Notes under the pieces: model-generated
What the model was told of the DNA's origin: nothing
The model's database searches: none
What the model saw: only the letters and a program-made list of their open reading frames with translations
Made by a program: the position numbers and the translations under genes
Shown: positions 25,001-32,543 of the stretch, one piece after another
How the letters are laid out: each line of letters begins with the position of its first letter
Position numbering within the stretch: the first letter of the stretch is position 1
Source: an uncultured Bacteroidales bacterium
GTDB lineage: Bacteria; Bacteroidota; Bacteroidia; Bacteroidales; WCHB1-69
Assembly (NCBI GenBank): GCA_946409645.1
Contig: CAMJXE010000027.1
Span: 1-32,543, forward strand
Direction: 5' to 3'
DNA: 32,543 nucleotides

Positions 25001-26897
25001 TCTTAACACCATAGGCTTTTTCCTCGAAGCACCGGATGACGAGACCATCACACGCGAACTAACATCTTTGGATGAGGAAACACGCGAAGGTATAGCTGCG
25101 GTGTTGCTGGCTACCGGAATGTATATGGGTGAAAGCAATGTGGCCACACAACAAAATGGATATGCCCTGTCCAGCATCATCAACAGCCGTATCAATGCCG
25201 CCATGGCTAATTCCAAGGTGGGAAATAAAATAGATATTGATATCAGTAGCGGACAAACCGTACATGCGTCCGGCAAGACCAATGATATGAATATCGCCAT
25301 CAGTAAATCACTGTTTAATGACAAACTGCGCATCACGATTGGCTCCACCATTTCTGATAATCCGGAGGTCAACAAAGCCAATGGATTGCTCAGTCTTATA
25401 TCCGCAGACCTAAAACTGACCAAATCAGGCAGTGTTTTTCTGCGTATGTTCTCACAGCGTGATTATGACAATATCTTTGAAGGCGAACTCAGAAAATCAG
25501 GTATAGGTGTGAGAGCGACCAAACAATGGAAGCGATACCAATTCATACAATCTTCGGGCGATTCTGTATTGCATACATACAACTTCACAGCGGATGCGGA
25601 TGTCGCTTATCGTTCCAACAACAGTATCGGTCCTAACCTTACCCTCGCTCAATCGATACGGAACCTCTTGGGACGAGGAGAGACCTTCTTGGTCAAGGGT
25701 TACGGGGCATATTATTGGTCGCTGCGTGACCGGCATCTGAGTAATCCGAAAACAACTGACACATACAAATTCGGAGTCGATGCCGCACTCATCTTCCCGT
25801 ATCTGCAATGGGTGGGGAAAAACAATCCCGAGGGCGATACCCGCTACCGGATAGGATACAAGTACGAGAACATAGCTGGAGGATACGGTGTTCACAAATT
25901 CTCCGGCTCCTTCTCGTATTTCATCCGCTCGTCTCAACATATCACGCATGTCTTTACACCTTTCTCGCTCTCTTTGGTCAGAGTAAAGGTTGAGTCTTCT
26001 GATTTGATTAATAATGCGGCTGATAAGCCGGAGCTCCTCAAAATACTTGCAGGCAAGGAGTTTATTCCCTCTATAAGCTATGGGTTCACCTATAGTGATT
26101 ACCGCACCACACGGAAAGTCAACACCATGTTTGATATTGAAGTCAAAGAAGCTGGGAACCTGACTAATGCCATCTATTGCATCTTTGGACGCGAGTGGAA
26201 TGAGCTGGAGAAACCGATTGGCAAAGTTCCCTTTGACGAGTTTGTCAAGGTGACGGCCGAATTGTGGAATAAATTCAACCTTCCGAAACAGGTATGTATC
26301 GCAACGCGTCTTTTCGCAGGTGCCAATATACCGTTTGGCAACTCCGAATATGCTCCGCTTTCCGAATCCTTCTATGCTGGCGGTCCCAACAGTTTGCGTG
26401 CGGCATCCCCATACGCATACGGACCGGGAAATTTCTATAGCACCAAATATAACCAGAACTTTTTCCATGCCGGTGATATAAAACTCGAAGCCAACATCGA
26501 ACTACGTTTCCCCATCGTTTGGAAACTCTATGGTGCCTTTTTCCTCGACGCTGGCAACGTATGGTGCTGGCGTAACACCTCCGACCTCATCAGTAGCGAG
26601 GATTATGCACTATTGGCCGAGAAAATGGGATTTACGGAAATAATATACGACGGTTTTATCGGAAATCCGAATATCGCGAAGCAGATCGCCTTGGGTACAG
26701 GCACAGGATTCCGTATCGACATCGATGGACTCGTCATCCGCTTGGACTTAGGTGTAGGTATCCACGCACCTTACCAAACATACAAATATGACAAGGAAGG
26801 CAAGCCTGACCTCACACGACCGATCAACAAATATTTCAATATGCCTTCTGCCCTCGATGCCCTGCGTCTCAACTTCAGTATAGGCTATCCATTCTGA
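22098..26897 (+). CDS. TamB-like protein fused to an Omp85/TamA-like outer-membrane barrel
   Basis: A single ORF of about 1599 residues that appears to span the envelope. Starting from GTG at 22098, an inner-membrane helix lies at about 8-35. A long beta-rich AsmA/TamB region (about 40-1145) follows. Its DUF490 part includes GVRVNGILDSIGLNTIGFFL and DEETREGIAAVLLATGMYMG. The TamB C-terminal pattern is ISKSLFNDKLRITIG, then GELRKSGIGVRATKQW. Normally the protein ends here; instead an Omp85-type barrel (about 1160-1599) continues. It has the loop-6 motif region FYAGGPNSLRAASPYAYGPG (Arg1434, from VRGF), GAFFLDAGNVW, and a terminal LNFSIGYPF ending in Phe, the beta-signal for BAM. No POTRA domains are seen. 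GTG 22098 is favoured by an AGGGGAAG tract upstream; TTG 22059 is the only other early start. Confidence 0.9.
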   Translation: MSKKRLIWKIPCITLGVILGIVLLLLIAVTVVVVTPGARTAVLQRCVKEINERTDLDVDLGRLYLSPFHHSPMILYRAYKGEEDLPLHIEIDSLFIGHRGQDTLIYVHDLRLRGCMKKPGEGVSKDDFLARTIVVDQLLLKQTTFHSDTLIEAVGINAIVRHLDVTSPGLNIAKGDYPLHGLKLADTYVGIDLRDTEDEDEDTTSTPMAFDIPDGELHNVRFVLNPMGLDIRAGSLATNVLADVGGNRYDARRLNIGNASLTLDSLYLPFDTIYGDAMVDLNTNLITSKRLYARSDPFGAKADLKGTMLNLETMRVDLAGNADYQGNRANLSGFYDIDDEVYDMLVDVEQVNLNPFLKDSAYVELTGEIHAQGKGIDPSSSAMKCKVAMNLNTCIYNQINVSGLALDAELANKTVAGNLHLPVKMTDKDLRVKAETEHQFRVSDFLTPERMNVDYHTQMKNVLAYVAGENFDITHLNLDFTTDTSTSLFLTTEGLTVDAQSPMHVLRLVDEVQPLLGTVTDSTFLQSIISLQDLTKLDTLKRLIPDIQAKIQLTEGSPIQSIIEREGLDINELTLLLKSNSLQSDLALDASIPYIDHTDDSTGLRLPPTTASMQVNMTEGKTTASLTASTNITDGVMSVDDLCTDAVLKLNLERNGRELSGTGHLELDSLLYNKMDLGNRTADIRITPSKLYDNAIRADLRLDDIPMELVNNILEMEDIDMDGIIQAKATADGLPAQLDLSAEVVPLDVYAYYKPYDVELSLGETPIVMEHNQVKFNSLPIYGANDTYMTLNGGMDLHTMRLDVDVTADSFTPMKLEPNGPIPVHGDLATDIRGRVSGPLDSIFADVNVTVLPSTDITYPIDDKNMAQVKPYGTVNIQYNTAVGELDFGGRLYVDEGIVRYSPKLYPMMPFRVDSGSHVIFNGPLGNTDLKLSASQQVKADVQSAGQETRRVAFNTGVRVNGILDSIGLNTIGFFLEAPDDETITRELTSLDEETREGIAAVLLATGMYMGESNVATQQNGYALSSIINSRINAAMANSKVGNKIDIDISSGQTVHASGKTNDMNIAISKSLFNDKLRITIGSTISDNPEVNKANGLLSLISADLKLTKSGSVFLRMFSQRDYDNIFEGELRKSGIGVRATKQWKRYQFIQSSGDSVLHTYNFTADADVAYRSNNSIGPNLTLAQSIRNLLGRGETFLVKGYGAYYWSLRDRHLSNPKTTDTYKFGVDAALIFPYLQWVGKNNPEGDTRYRIGYKYENIAGGYGVHKFSGSFSYFIRSSQHITHVFTPFSLSLVRVKVESSDLINNAADKPELLKILAGKEFIPSISYGFTYSDYRTTRKVNTMFDIEVKEAGNLTNAIYCIFGREWNELEKPIGKVPFDEFVKVTAELWNKFNLPKQVCIATRLFAGANIPFGNSEYAPLSESFYAGGPNSLRAASPYAYGPGNFYSTKYNQNFFHAGDIKLEANIELRFPIVWKLYGAFFLDAGNVWCWRNTSDLISSEDYALLAEKMGFTEIIYDGFIGNPNIAKQIALGTGTGFRIDIDGLVIRLDLGVGIHAPYQTYKYDKEGKPDLTRPINKYFNMPSALDALRLNFSIGYPF

Positions 26898-26921
26898 TTA
26901 ATGGATGATTCTCTTTTTGAC

Positions 26922-28952
26922 TTATCTTGTCACAACAACCTTCCGAACAAGATGATTGCCAACTTTAACAATATAAACACCTGACGGAAGTCCATTTGAG
27001 CTAACCCGACGACCTTGCATGTCGAATATGCTCACCTCACAATTATCACAGCCCTCAACCGTAATGTTACCGTTCTGGCTTGTGATGAGAACAACTTCCG
27101 TCTCAACATCATCAATGCCGACAGTGCCACCTATATGAGTCAGCGATACCGAAGATCCACCATTCGCAGTGGCGCCAAGGTAGCAATTGTCCTCAAAAAT
27201 ACTGGTACCTCCATTGACAGTTACTCCGCTCTTGAGAGTAGGTGTGTAAGGAACAGAGATGGTCATCGAAGACGAGCCGTTTCCACCAGGACCACCGCCA
27301 GGACCACCGCCAGGACCTCCACCAGGACCTCCACCGGTACTCACCTGCGGGGTATAGAAGGCGACAAGCTCGTTACCGTAGGAAAGCGAATACCAGGTGT
27401 TGCCGCTCACCGACGAGGTGCGGTAAGTAGCTTGGCTGATAGAACTGCCATTTTCCAAATTGCCGATGGCAATCAGGGTACCGCCATTGATATACACATT
27501 CTTTCCTTCCTCGGAATTGGCATCTACGGCCATCTCAGCGCCTCCCGAACCAATGGCATAAACCAAACCTCCGTTAAGGTAGCAGTTGCCGTTAGCATCA
27601 ATACCATCATTCTTGGTAGAGCGTGAATAAACATAGCCACCGGAAATGGTCATGTCCTGAGCCGAATTGATGCCATCGTCGTATGAATTGACAAAAATTT
27701 CGCCCCCGGTGATATCGAGATAGTTCTTGCTCTCGATACCTTCTCCGTTATAGCCCGAAGTCGTCACTTTGATTTTACCACCACTGATAACCATGCCACC
27801 GCTATAAGTGTAACTATTGCCGACCTGGGTCTTCAAACCGGCTTTGATACCCTTGGGCGATGAGTAATAATCACTGCTCACATTGTCGGTGTTGCCAGTA
27901 TAGTTGGTATTCTCCGTGGTACCATTATTGTAATAGAGGCCGCCAGTAGTGGTAATGGTAATGTCTCCACCGCTGATGGTCATGATACTGTCGCACTTCA
28001 TACCCTTGCCACCCGAACCGCTGGAGGTCAGGTTGAGGGTACCGCCACTGATGTTGATGTCACCATCGGCACTTATTCCGCAAGCGGCCTTGGTTTCCAA
28101 GTCATCCTCATCCCAAGTTCCTTTGCCAGAAGTGGTCACCGTGATGACAGGGTCGTCGGAGATGTAAATGTTGCCGGCACATTTGATGCCCTTGGCGGCT
28201 ATGGCCGTACAATTGATGTTGATTGTGCCGCCGCTGATATAGATATTGCCGGAATCTTCATCCTCATGACCAGTGATGACACCCGTTGAAGCTTCGCCTT
28301 CAAGATCACATTGGATACCGTCGTCACCAGTGCCACTAATATTGACAGCACCGCTTTCCATCAGGAAATACTGGTTGCACGATATGCCGTCGCCCACCGC
28401 GGAAGTGACATTGATGGTAGCGTTTTTCAGGCTGATATATTCACCGGCCTTGATGGCATGTTTCACATTGCCCACCACGTTGAGTGTACCCTGCTGCTTG
28501 AATTCGGCATGGCCTTTCACATAAAGACATCCTTTCTGGGTGCCGCCTGCCGCATCAACAAGGGTATTGGTTGTACCGGTAATAACCTTCACATTTATTC
28601 GTTTCCCATTCTGTATGTGTATGGCCGCACCACTATATACCGGATTGGCATTGGTCAGGGTAAGGCCATTCAATTCGATGGTAGCCTTGTATGAACCCGA
28701 CATATAAAACTCACCGTCAGTTGACGTGCCACTCAGCGTGTATATGATTTCACTGGCAAGACTGTCACTCTGCACAATGGAAACGTGTGCCCCATTTTGG
28801 GTGACGGTAAGATAACGGGCCGCACTATCGGCGACAACCACAGTGGCAGTAGAGCCATTATAAGTAATATTAACCGTATTGTCACTCTGTGTCTGCGCAA
28901 AAGCATACATGGCAAGTACCAACAAAAAGAATAAAAAAATCGTATTTTTCAT
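26922..28952 (-). CDS. T9SS-secreted DUF4353 (Cthe_2159-like) carbohydrate-binding protein
   Basis: Secreted protein of 676 residues. A signal peptide (about 1-19, ending AFAQ) leads to a beta-helix region (about 70-560) of repeated NI[YN]ISGG[TD][IL] and KGI-type rungs. This fits the DUF4353/Cthe_2159 family of polysaccharide-binding (pectate-type) parallel beta-helices. A (GGGP)4-type linker follows (about residues 541-555). The T9SS type A sorting domain ends the chain (about 615-676: VSIFDMQGRRVSS, GVYIVKVGNHLVRKVVVTR). The gene converges on the TamB fusion with a 24-nt gap and is divergent from an AraC gene, with which it shares a short control region. Surface binding of a plant or host polysaccharide is likely; the exact ligand is unknown. 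Confidence 0.9.
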   Translation of the reverse strand: MKNTIFLFFLLVLAMYAFAQTQSDNTVNITYNGSTATVVVADSAARYLTVTQNGAHVSIVQSDSLASEIIYTLSGTSTDGEFYMSGSYKATIELNGLTLTNANPVYSGAAIHIQNGKRINVKVITGTTNTLVDAAGGTQKGCLYVKGHAEFKQQGTLNVVGNVKHAIKAGEYISLKNATINVTSAVGDGISCNQYFLMESGAVNISGTGDDGIQCDLEGEASTGVITGHEDEDSGNIYISGGTININCTAIAAKGIKCAGNIYISDDPVITVTTSGKGTWDEDDLETKAACGISADGDINISGGTLNLTSSGSGGKGMKCDSIMTISGGDITITTTGGLYYNNGTTENTNYTGNTDNVSSDYYSSPKGIKAGLKTQVGNSYTYSGGMVISGGKIKVTTSGYNGEGIESKNYLDITGGEIFVNSYDDGINSAQDMTISGGYVYSRSTKNDGIDANGNCYLNGGLVYAIGSGGAEMAVDANSEEGKNVYINGGTLIAIGNLENGSSISQATYRTSSVSGNTWYSLSYGNELVAFYTPQVSTGGGPGGGPGGGPGGGPGGNGSSSMTISVPYTPTLKSGVTVNGGTSIFEDNCYLGATANGGSSVSLTHIGGTVGIDDVETEVVLITSQNGNITVEGCDNCEVSIFDMQGRRVSSNGLPSGVYIVKVGNHLVRKVVVTR
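27286..27333 (-). repeat. Four 12-bp tandem repeats encoding the GGGP linker
   Basis: Two units of CCAGGACCACCG and two of CCAGGACCTCCA (plus-strand reading). They encode repeated Gly-Gly-Pro-Gly on the minus strand, between the beta-helix and the sorting domain. Unit number could vary by slippage without breaking the frame. Confidence 0.9.
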
Positions 28953-28979
28953 AGAAAGAGTGTATTAAATTTTCCGTCG

Positions 28980-28987
28980 CAAAAATA
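28980..28987 (-). promoter_or_regulatory. -7 box for the carbohydrate-binding protein gene
   Basis: Reads TATTTTTG on the minus strand, exact to TAnnTTTG, 27 nt before the ATG at 28952. It faces away from the AraC promoter 88 bp away. Confidence 0.65.
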
Positions 28988-29075
28988 CCACCCTTTTATT
29001 ATTTAAAGAATAACATATAGGAGGTATCATTTGGCAAAAAGTCGGACGTAATCTTTATATCTCAAAAAAAATACG

Positions 29076-29083
29076 TATTTTTG
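29076..29083 (+). promoter_or_regulatory. -7 box for the AraC gene (possibly leaderless)
   Basis: TATTTTTG, exact to TAnnTTTG, ends only 4 nt before the ATG at 29088. Transcription would begin at or within the start codon. Confidence 0.5.
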
Positions 29084-29087
29084 TATC

Positions 29088-29936
29088 ATGAAAAATGAAC
29101 AAACATATATTCATCCCATCACTCTTCACCATCAGAAAATCAAAGAGGAAGGTATAGTAGTACTCGACGATGCAAGGGATTTGCCTTCGGGCAGCATGCC
29201 TTTTATATCGTCAGACTATGTCATTGCCATCGGACACAGGGGGCGTATAGACATCATGTACGATGACACACCTGATTTTTCCGAAAAGTCCACGGTCGCA
29301 GTCATATTTCCCAACCATAGGCTCCGCACAGTGAGCAAGACCGACAACTACTTAGCCACCCTGATTATTGTCGAGTCATCGGTACTCAACGATCCCATGC
29401 TGCAAATCATCAACCAATTGCGCTACCGTTATGAGCCGCATCCCAACGTAAAACTCGACAAACACGAATTCAAGATGATTGTGAATGTGGTGGAAGGGAT
29501 GCGTGAGATTGACCGTCTCAAGCTCCCTAACCGGAGGATGCTGATGACCCGTCTGCTCGAATTCTTCCTGCGTTTGCTCAGCCAATACCGGAAAAACAGA
29601 CTGAACGAGCCCCATGCCGGCAAACGTGTCAGCATCCAGTTTCACAACAACCTTGCCCAACACTTCCGCGAGCACCACGACGTGGGTTTCTACGCCGAGA
29701 AGGCCTGTCTGTCGCCAAAACATTTCAGCACCGTTGTCAAGCAGGAAACGGGCTACACAGCTGCCCACTGGATAAACTCACAGATTATGGCCGAAGCCAA
29801 GATGCTGCTCCATATTCGACGCGACCTCTCCGTACAAGCCATCGCCGACATGCTGGGTTTTGACGAACAAGCCTCCTTCAGCCGTTACTTCCGTCGTGAG
29901 ATGGGGATGTCCCCTTCGGAATTCCGCGACAGCTAA
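29088..29936 (+). CDS. AraC-family transcription regulator
   Basis: DNA-binding regulator, 282 residues. The N-terminal half (about 1-150) is a small-molecule sensing region of AraC_binding type without a clear metal motif. The C-terminal double helix-turn-helix (about 180-282) has DVGFYAEKACLSPKHFSTVV and LSVQAIADMLGFDEQASFSR, ending RREMGMSPSEFRDS, standard for the family. It is divergent from the DUF4353 T9SS gene and upstream of the flavodoxin lipoprotein gene (184 nt), so either could be its target. The -7 box at 29076-29083 implies a very short or absent leader. Confidence 0.93.
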   Translation: MKNEQTYIHPITLHHQKIKEEGIVVLDDARDLPSGSMPFISSDYVIAIGHRGRIDIMYDDTPDFSEKSTVAVIFPNHRLRTVSKTDNYLATLIIVESSVLNDPMLQIINQLRYRYEPHPNVKLDKHEFKMIVNVVEGMREIDRLKLPNRRMLMTRLLEFFLRLLSQYRKNRLNEPHAGKRVSIQFHNNLAQHFREHHDVGFYAEKACLSPKHFSTVVKQETGYTAAHWINSQIMAEAKMLLHIRRDLSVQAIADMLGFDEQASFSRYFRREMGMSPSEFRDS

Positions 29937-30049
29937 AAAAATATCAAAGTGTAGTATTTTCAAAGGAGGAATCACAATAAGATTGAAACGATTCAAAAAA
30001 AACATGCGACAGAAGAGTTTAAGCCTCTGTAAAATTCAAGAATTTTATG

Positions 30050-30057
30050 TAATTTTG
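30050..30057 (+). promoter_or_regulatory. -7 box for the flavodoxin lipoprotein gene
   Basis: TAATTTTG, exact to TAnnTTTG, followed by CAGCA, 63 nt before the ATG. TCTG at 30026-30029 is a near match for the -33 TTTG at 20-nt spacing. Confidence 0.6.
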
Positions 30058-30120
30058 CAGCATTTATTTTTGTTCAACAAAAAAGATTAGTCATAACAAA
30101 CACAAACTTAAACATTAAAA

Positions 30121-30675
30121 ATGAAAAACACTGCCCTTATCCTCGCCACATGCTGCCTCATGATAACAGCCTGCGCACAGAAAAACAACCAGAACAGCAA
30201 TGTATCAGAACAACAAAACAACAACTCAACAGTTCAACAAAACAACAACATGAAGACTTTAATCGTTTATTTTTCGGCCACAGGCACTACCAAGGCCGCA
30301 GCACAGAAGCTCGCCAAAGAATTCAACGCCGACCTTTATGAAATAACCCCTGAGGTACCCTACTCTGCCGCCGACCTCGACTGGCGCGACAAAACATCAC
30401 GTTCCACATTGGAGATGAAAGACAAGAGTTCCCGTCCTGCCATTAAAGGCAAATGTGAGAACATTGCCGAATACGACACTGTATGGATCGGCTTCCCCGT
30501 GTGGTGGTACACCGCCCCCACGATTGTCAACACCTTCATTGAGGCCCACGACTTGAGCGGCAAAGTGCTCAACGTCTTTGCCACCAGCGGTGGAAGTGAC
30601 GTAAAAGGCTCCGCCAACGACCTCAAAAATGCCTATCCACAGTACACGTGGGGTGAGAGCCGGCTGATGAACTAA
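30121..30675 (+). CDS. Flavodoxin with lipoprotein signal
   Basis: FMN-binding electron-transfer protein of flavodoxin type, 184 residues. An SPII signal (MKNTALILATCCLMITAC, lipidated Cys18) and a Gln/Asn-rich linker (about 19-43) precede a complete flavodoxin fold. The phosphate loop is YFSATGTTKAAA (about 49-60). The flavin loop contains WIGFPVWWYTAP, with the Trp-Trp-Tyr expected near the isoalloxazine ring. The chain ends shortly after ATSGGSDVKGS, so it is a compact variant. An in-frame Met44 (30250, MKTLIVYFSATG) sits exactly at the start of the flavodoxin fold and could give a cytoplasmic form. Flavodoxins are normally cytoplasmic, so an exported one is notable. The gene follows an AraC regulator and ends at a strong terminator. 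Confidence 0.92.
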   Translation: MKNTALILATCCLMITACAQKNNQNSNVSEQQNNNSTVQQNNNMKTLIVYFSATGTTKAAAQKLAKEFNADLYEITPEVPYSAADLDWRDKTSRSTLEMKDKSSRPAIKGKCENIAEYDTVWIGFPVWWYTAPTIVNTFIEAHDLSGKVLNVFATSGGSDVKGSANDLKNAYPQYTWGESRLMN

Positions 30676-30714
30676 AAAAATGGCATAGACCTACTTCGGG
30701 TTTATGCCATTTTT
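30676..30714. terminator. Rho-independent terminator after the flavodoxin gene
   Basis: TGGCATAGACC (30681-30691) pairs with GGTTTATGCCA (30699-30709) with one G-U pair. The stem is extended by A5/T5 and closed by a 7-nt loop. The A run before and T run after could make it work in both directions. Confidence 0.92.
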
Positions 30715-30740
30715 CATTCTGAAAACAAAATAATTAAAAC

Positions 30741-32417
30741 ATGGACTTTACAAGTATTTTAATTGCAATCCTGACCTTGACAGCTGGCATAGGCGTATTT
30801 CTCGTGGCCTGTCAAATGATGAGCTCCCACCTTGAGGCCGTGTCGTCGAAACGGCTGAAACAGCTATTTTCCAAGACAGGAAAAAACAAATGGATCGGTG
30901 TGGGCATCGGCACAGTGGGCACAGCGGCCATACAGAGCAGTGGCGCGGTAACCGTGATGGTTATCGGCTTCGTCAACGTGGGCATTCTGTCACTCACACA
31001 GGCAGCCACCATTATTTATGGCGCCAATATCGGCACAACTGTCACAGCACAATTGGTGGCCTTGGGAATGTTTGGCACCAACAGCATATCCACCACCATC
31101 ATTTTTGCCGCCTTTGCAGGCATAGGAGCATTTATGACCCTGTTCAGCAAGCGCAATTCAACCAAGCAAGTAGGCGGCATCCTGACAGGATTCGGATTGC
31201 TGTTCGTCGGTCTTTCGATGATGGCCAACGCGATGGACGAATTCGCCGCGTCGGAAGCTGTCAGACAATTTCTCGCCAGCATCAACAATGTCATACTCTT
31301 GGTAATGGTTGGCGCCACACTGACTGCCATTATACAATCATCCTCAGTTATGACGACCATTGCCATCACAATGGTCGTATCGAAATTGGTAACACTCGAT
31401 CAAGGTATCTATCTGACAATGGGAAGCAACATCGGCTCATGCGTAGTGGCCCTCATAGCAGGTGCCACAAGTGGCACCGCCGCCAAGCGAACAGCGACAA
31501 TACACCTGATTTTCAACACAATGGGTGTCATCATCTTTATGTTGATAGGTTTTCTGCTTCGCATTTCAACAGGCGGTGACTGGACTTTCGGGAACCTCTT
31601 TGAACAACTGTTCCCCTCAGCACCCCAATTGCAACTGGCCATGTTCCATACCGTGTTCAACATCTGCACCATGCTGGTTGCCATGCCTTTGACCAATGCC
31701 TTGGTGAACTTGTCTTGCAGAATCATAAAGGACGTTCCCAAAGAAAAAAGCGATGAACCTTATTTGCGTTTCCTCGACGAGCAGATGCTACGTACCCCTG
31801 TGGTCGCTATCCGCCAGATGAAGGCTGAAATTGAGAATATGGCAGAACAGGCCATGCAAAACTTCAAAAGATCAATTCATATCGTTACAAAACTGGATTA
31901 CAGTGAAATAGAAAAATTCCGAAAAACAGAAATCCTGTTGAATTACCTGAACAAAGAGCTGGTGAACTACACGGTAAAACTCTCCGACAAGCAACTTAAC
32001 AGCTTCGACCAACGCTTTCTCACTTCTTCTATACGCACAGTGAGTGACCTTGAGCGTATTGGCGACTATGCGGAAAATATTGTCGAATATGCTGATGCGC
32101 TAAAAGAACAAAATGCCACTTTCTCGAAGGAAGCCATCGCGGAAATCATGAAATTGGAACAAATGATTCTTAACCTGTATAAGGAAACCCTGCAAGCCTA
32201 CCACAAACTCGACCTCGAAGCCCTTGAACGAGCCAACAAAATCGAGGACGAGATTGATGACTTCACCGACATTATGGGCAGGAACCACATTGAACGACTT
32301 GTACACGGTGTATGCACGCCCTCTGTTGGAGCCGAATATCTCTCACTGGCGCAAAACTCAGAACGAATTGCAGACCACCTCATTAACATCGGCAAAACAA
32401 TCCGGGATTTGGTGTAA
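30741..32417 (+). CDS. Na/phosphate cotransporter (NptA/PF02690) with PhoU-like C-terminus
   Basis: Inner-membrane sodium-coupled phosphate transporter of the Na/Pi-cotransporter II family, 558 residues. Two inverted repeats carry the QSS motifs: Q65-SSGAVTVM and Q199-SSSVMTTI. They are followed by GANIGTTVTAQL and GSNIGSCVVALIAG. About eight membrane helices end near residue 320. The C-terminal part (about 345-550) is helical and PhoU-like (SIRTVSDLERIGDYAENI, then YLSLAQNSERIADHLINIG), common in bacterial members. The ATG is 27 nt after the terminator; no -7 box is visible, so it may depend on readthrough or an atypical promoter. The usual role is phosphate uptake or efflux balance; direction is not evident. 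Confidence 0.95.
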   Translation: MDFTSILIAILTLTAGIGVFLVACQMMSSHLEAVSSKRLKQLFSKTGKNKWIGVGIGTVGTAAIQSSGAVTVMVIGFVNVGILSLTQAATIIYGANIGTTVTAQLVALGMFGTNSISTTIIFAAFAGIGAFMTLFSKRNSTKQVGGILTGFGLLFVGLSMMANAMDEFAASEAVRQFLASINNVILLVMVGATLTAIIQSSSVMTTIAITMVVSKLVTLDQGIYLTMGSNIGSCVVALIAGATSGTAAKRTATIHLIFNTMGVIIFMLIGFLLRISTGGDWTFGNLFEQLFPSAPQLQLAMFHTVFNICTMLVAMPLTNALVNLSCRIIKDVPKEKSDEPYLRFLDEQMLRTPVVAIRQMKAEIENMAEQAMQNFKRSIHIVTKLDYSEIEKFRKTEILLNYLNKELVNYTVKLSDKQLNSFDQRFLTSSIRTVSDLERIGDYAENIVEYADALKEQNATFSKEAIAEIMKLEQMILNLYKETLQAYHKLDLEALERANKIEDEIDDFTDIMGRNHIERLVHGVCTPSVGAEYLSLAQNSERIADHLINIGKTIRDLV

Positions 32418-32543
32418 CAGGGCCCGTAGGCTTGGCCATGCCATGACATCGAGCACGCAGGATCGCCTACTACGACATCACCCACGGATGAGGCTGTCCG
32501 AGAACTAAATTATTCCTCAACGAGAATCGCATATTTGACTTCA

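Noticed and set aside
25497-26468. 323-residue reverse-strand frame inside the barrel region of the TamB fusion
   Set aside because: The forward frame has clear Omp85 motifs and a terminal beta-signal; the reverse frame has no recognisable domain.

Overview
The window comes from a member of the Bacteroidota, most likely the order Bacteroidales. Three proteins end in type IX secretion (T9SS) type A sorting domains. Most genes are preceded by the TAnnTTTG -7 box of the Bacteroides-type sigma factor, usually as TATTTTTG. Other typical content is LytTR two-component regulation, AraC regulators, SPII lipoproteins and a TamB/Omp85 protein. The genus cannot be fixed from the sequence. No rRNA, tRNA, CRISPR array or intact insertion sequence was seen.

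Layout. (1) 1-5119, minus strand: a LytS-type histidine kinase and LytTR response regulator lie upstream of a membrane-fusion lipoprotein and an RND efflux permease that runs off the left edge. The permease gene carries two identical 28-bp perfect palindromes that are translated in frame, in different reading frames. The gene junctions contain 7-bp tandem repeats. (2) 5500-8025, plus strand: a Fic/DUF4172 AMP-transferase, then a coupled pair made of a RIC/YtfE-like hemerythrin protein and a LuxR-type regulator with a degenerate receiver. (3) 8026-16472: a GC-rich palindrome and a cobalamin riboswitch stand before a 1692-residue T9SS-secreted multidomain protein with related domains at both ends. 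A terminator and a second T9SS adhesin-like protein follow. (4) 16543-20412: a CDF zinc-type transporter with a polyhistidine head, a small minus-strand ORF, an NADPH-dependent FMN reductase-like protein, a glutathione peroxidase lipoprotein and a cupin-AraC fusion regulator. (5) 20426-26897: a two-copy 21-bp-period repeat, a CPA2 cation/proton antiporter, and a giant ORF that joins a TamB-like protein to an Omp85/TamA-like outer-membrane barrel in one chain. (6) 26922-32417: a T9SS carbohydrate-binding-domain protein divergent from an AraC regulator, then an exported flavodoxin lipoprotein, a strong terminator and a Na/phosphate cotransporter with a PhoU-like domain.

Main themes are envelope transport (RND, CDF, CPA2, Na/Pi), cell-surface display through T9SS, and redox or nitrosative stress functions (hemerythrin, FMN reductase, glutathione peroxidase, flavodoxin). 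The two most notable signals are the TamB-Omp85 fusion (22098-26897) and the cobalamin-riboswitch-controlled T9SS protein (8338-13752). The in-frame coding palindromes at 719-746 and 970-997 come next. Domain names come from reading the translations and from memory of the families. No database search was possible.
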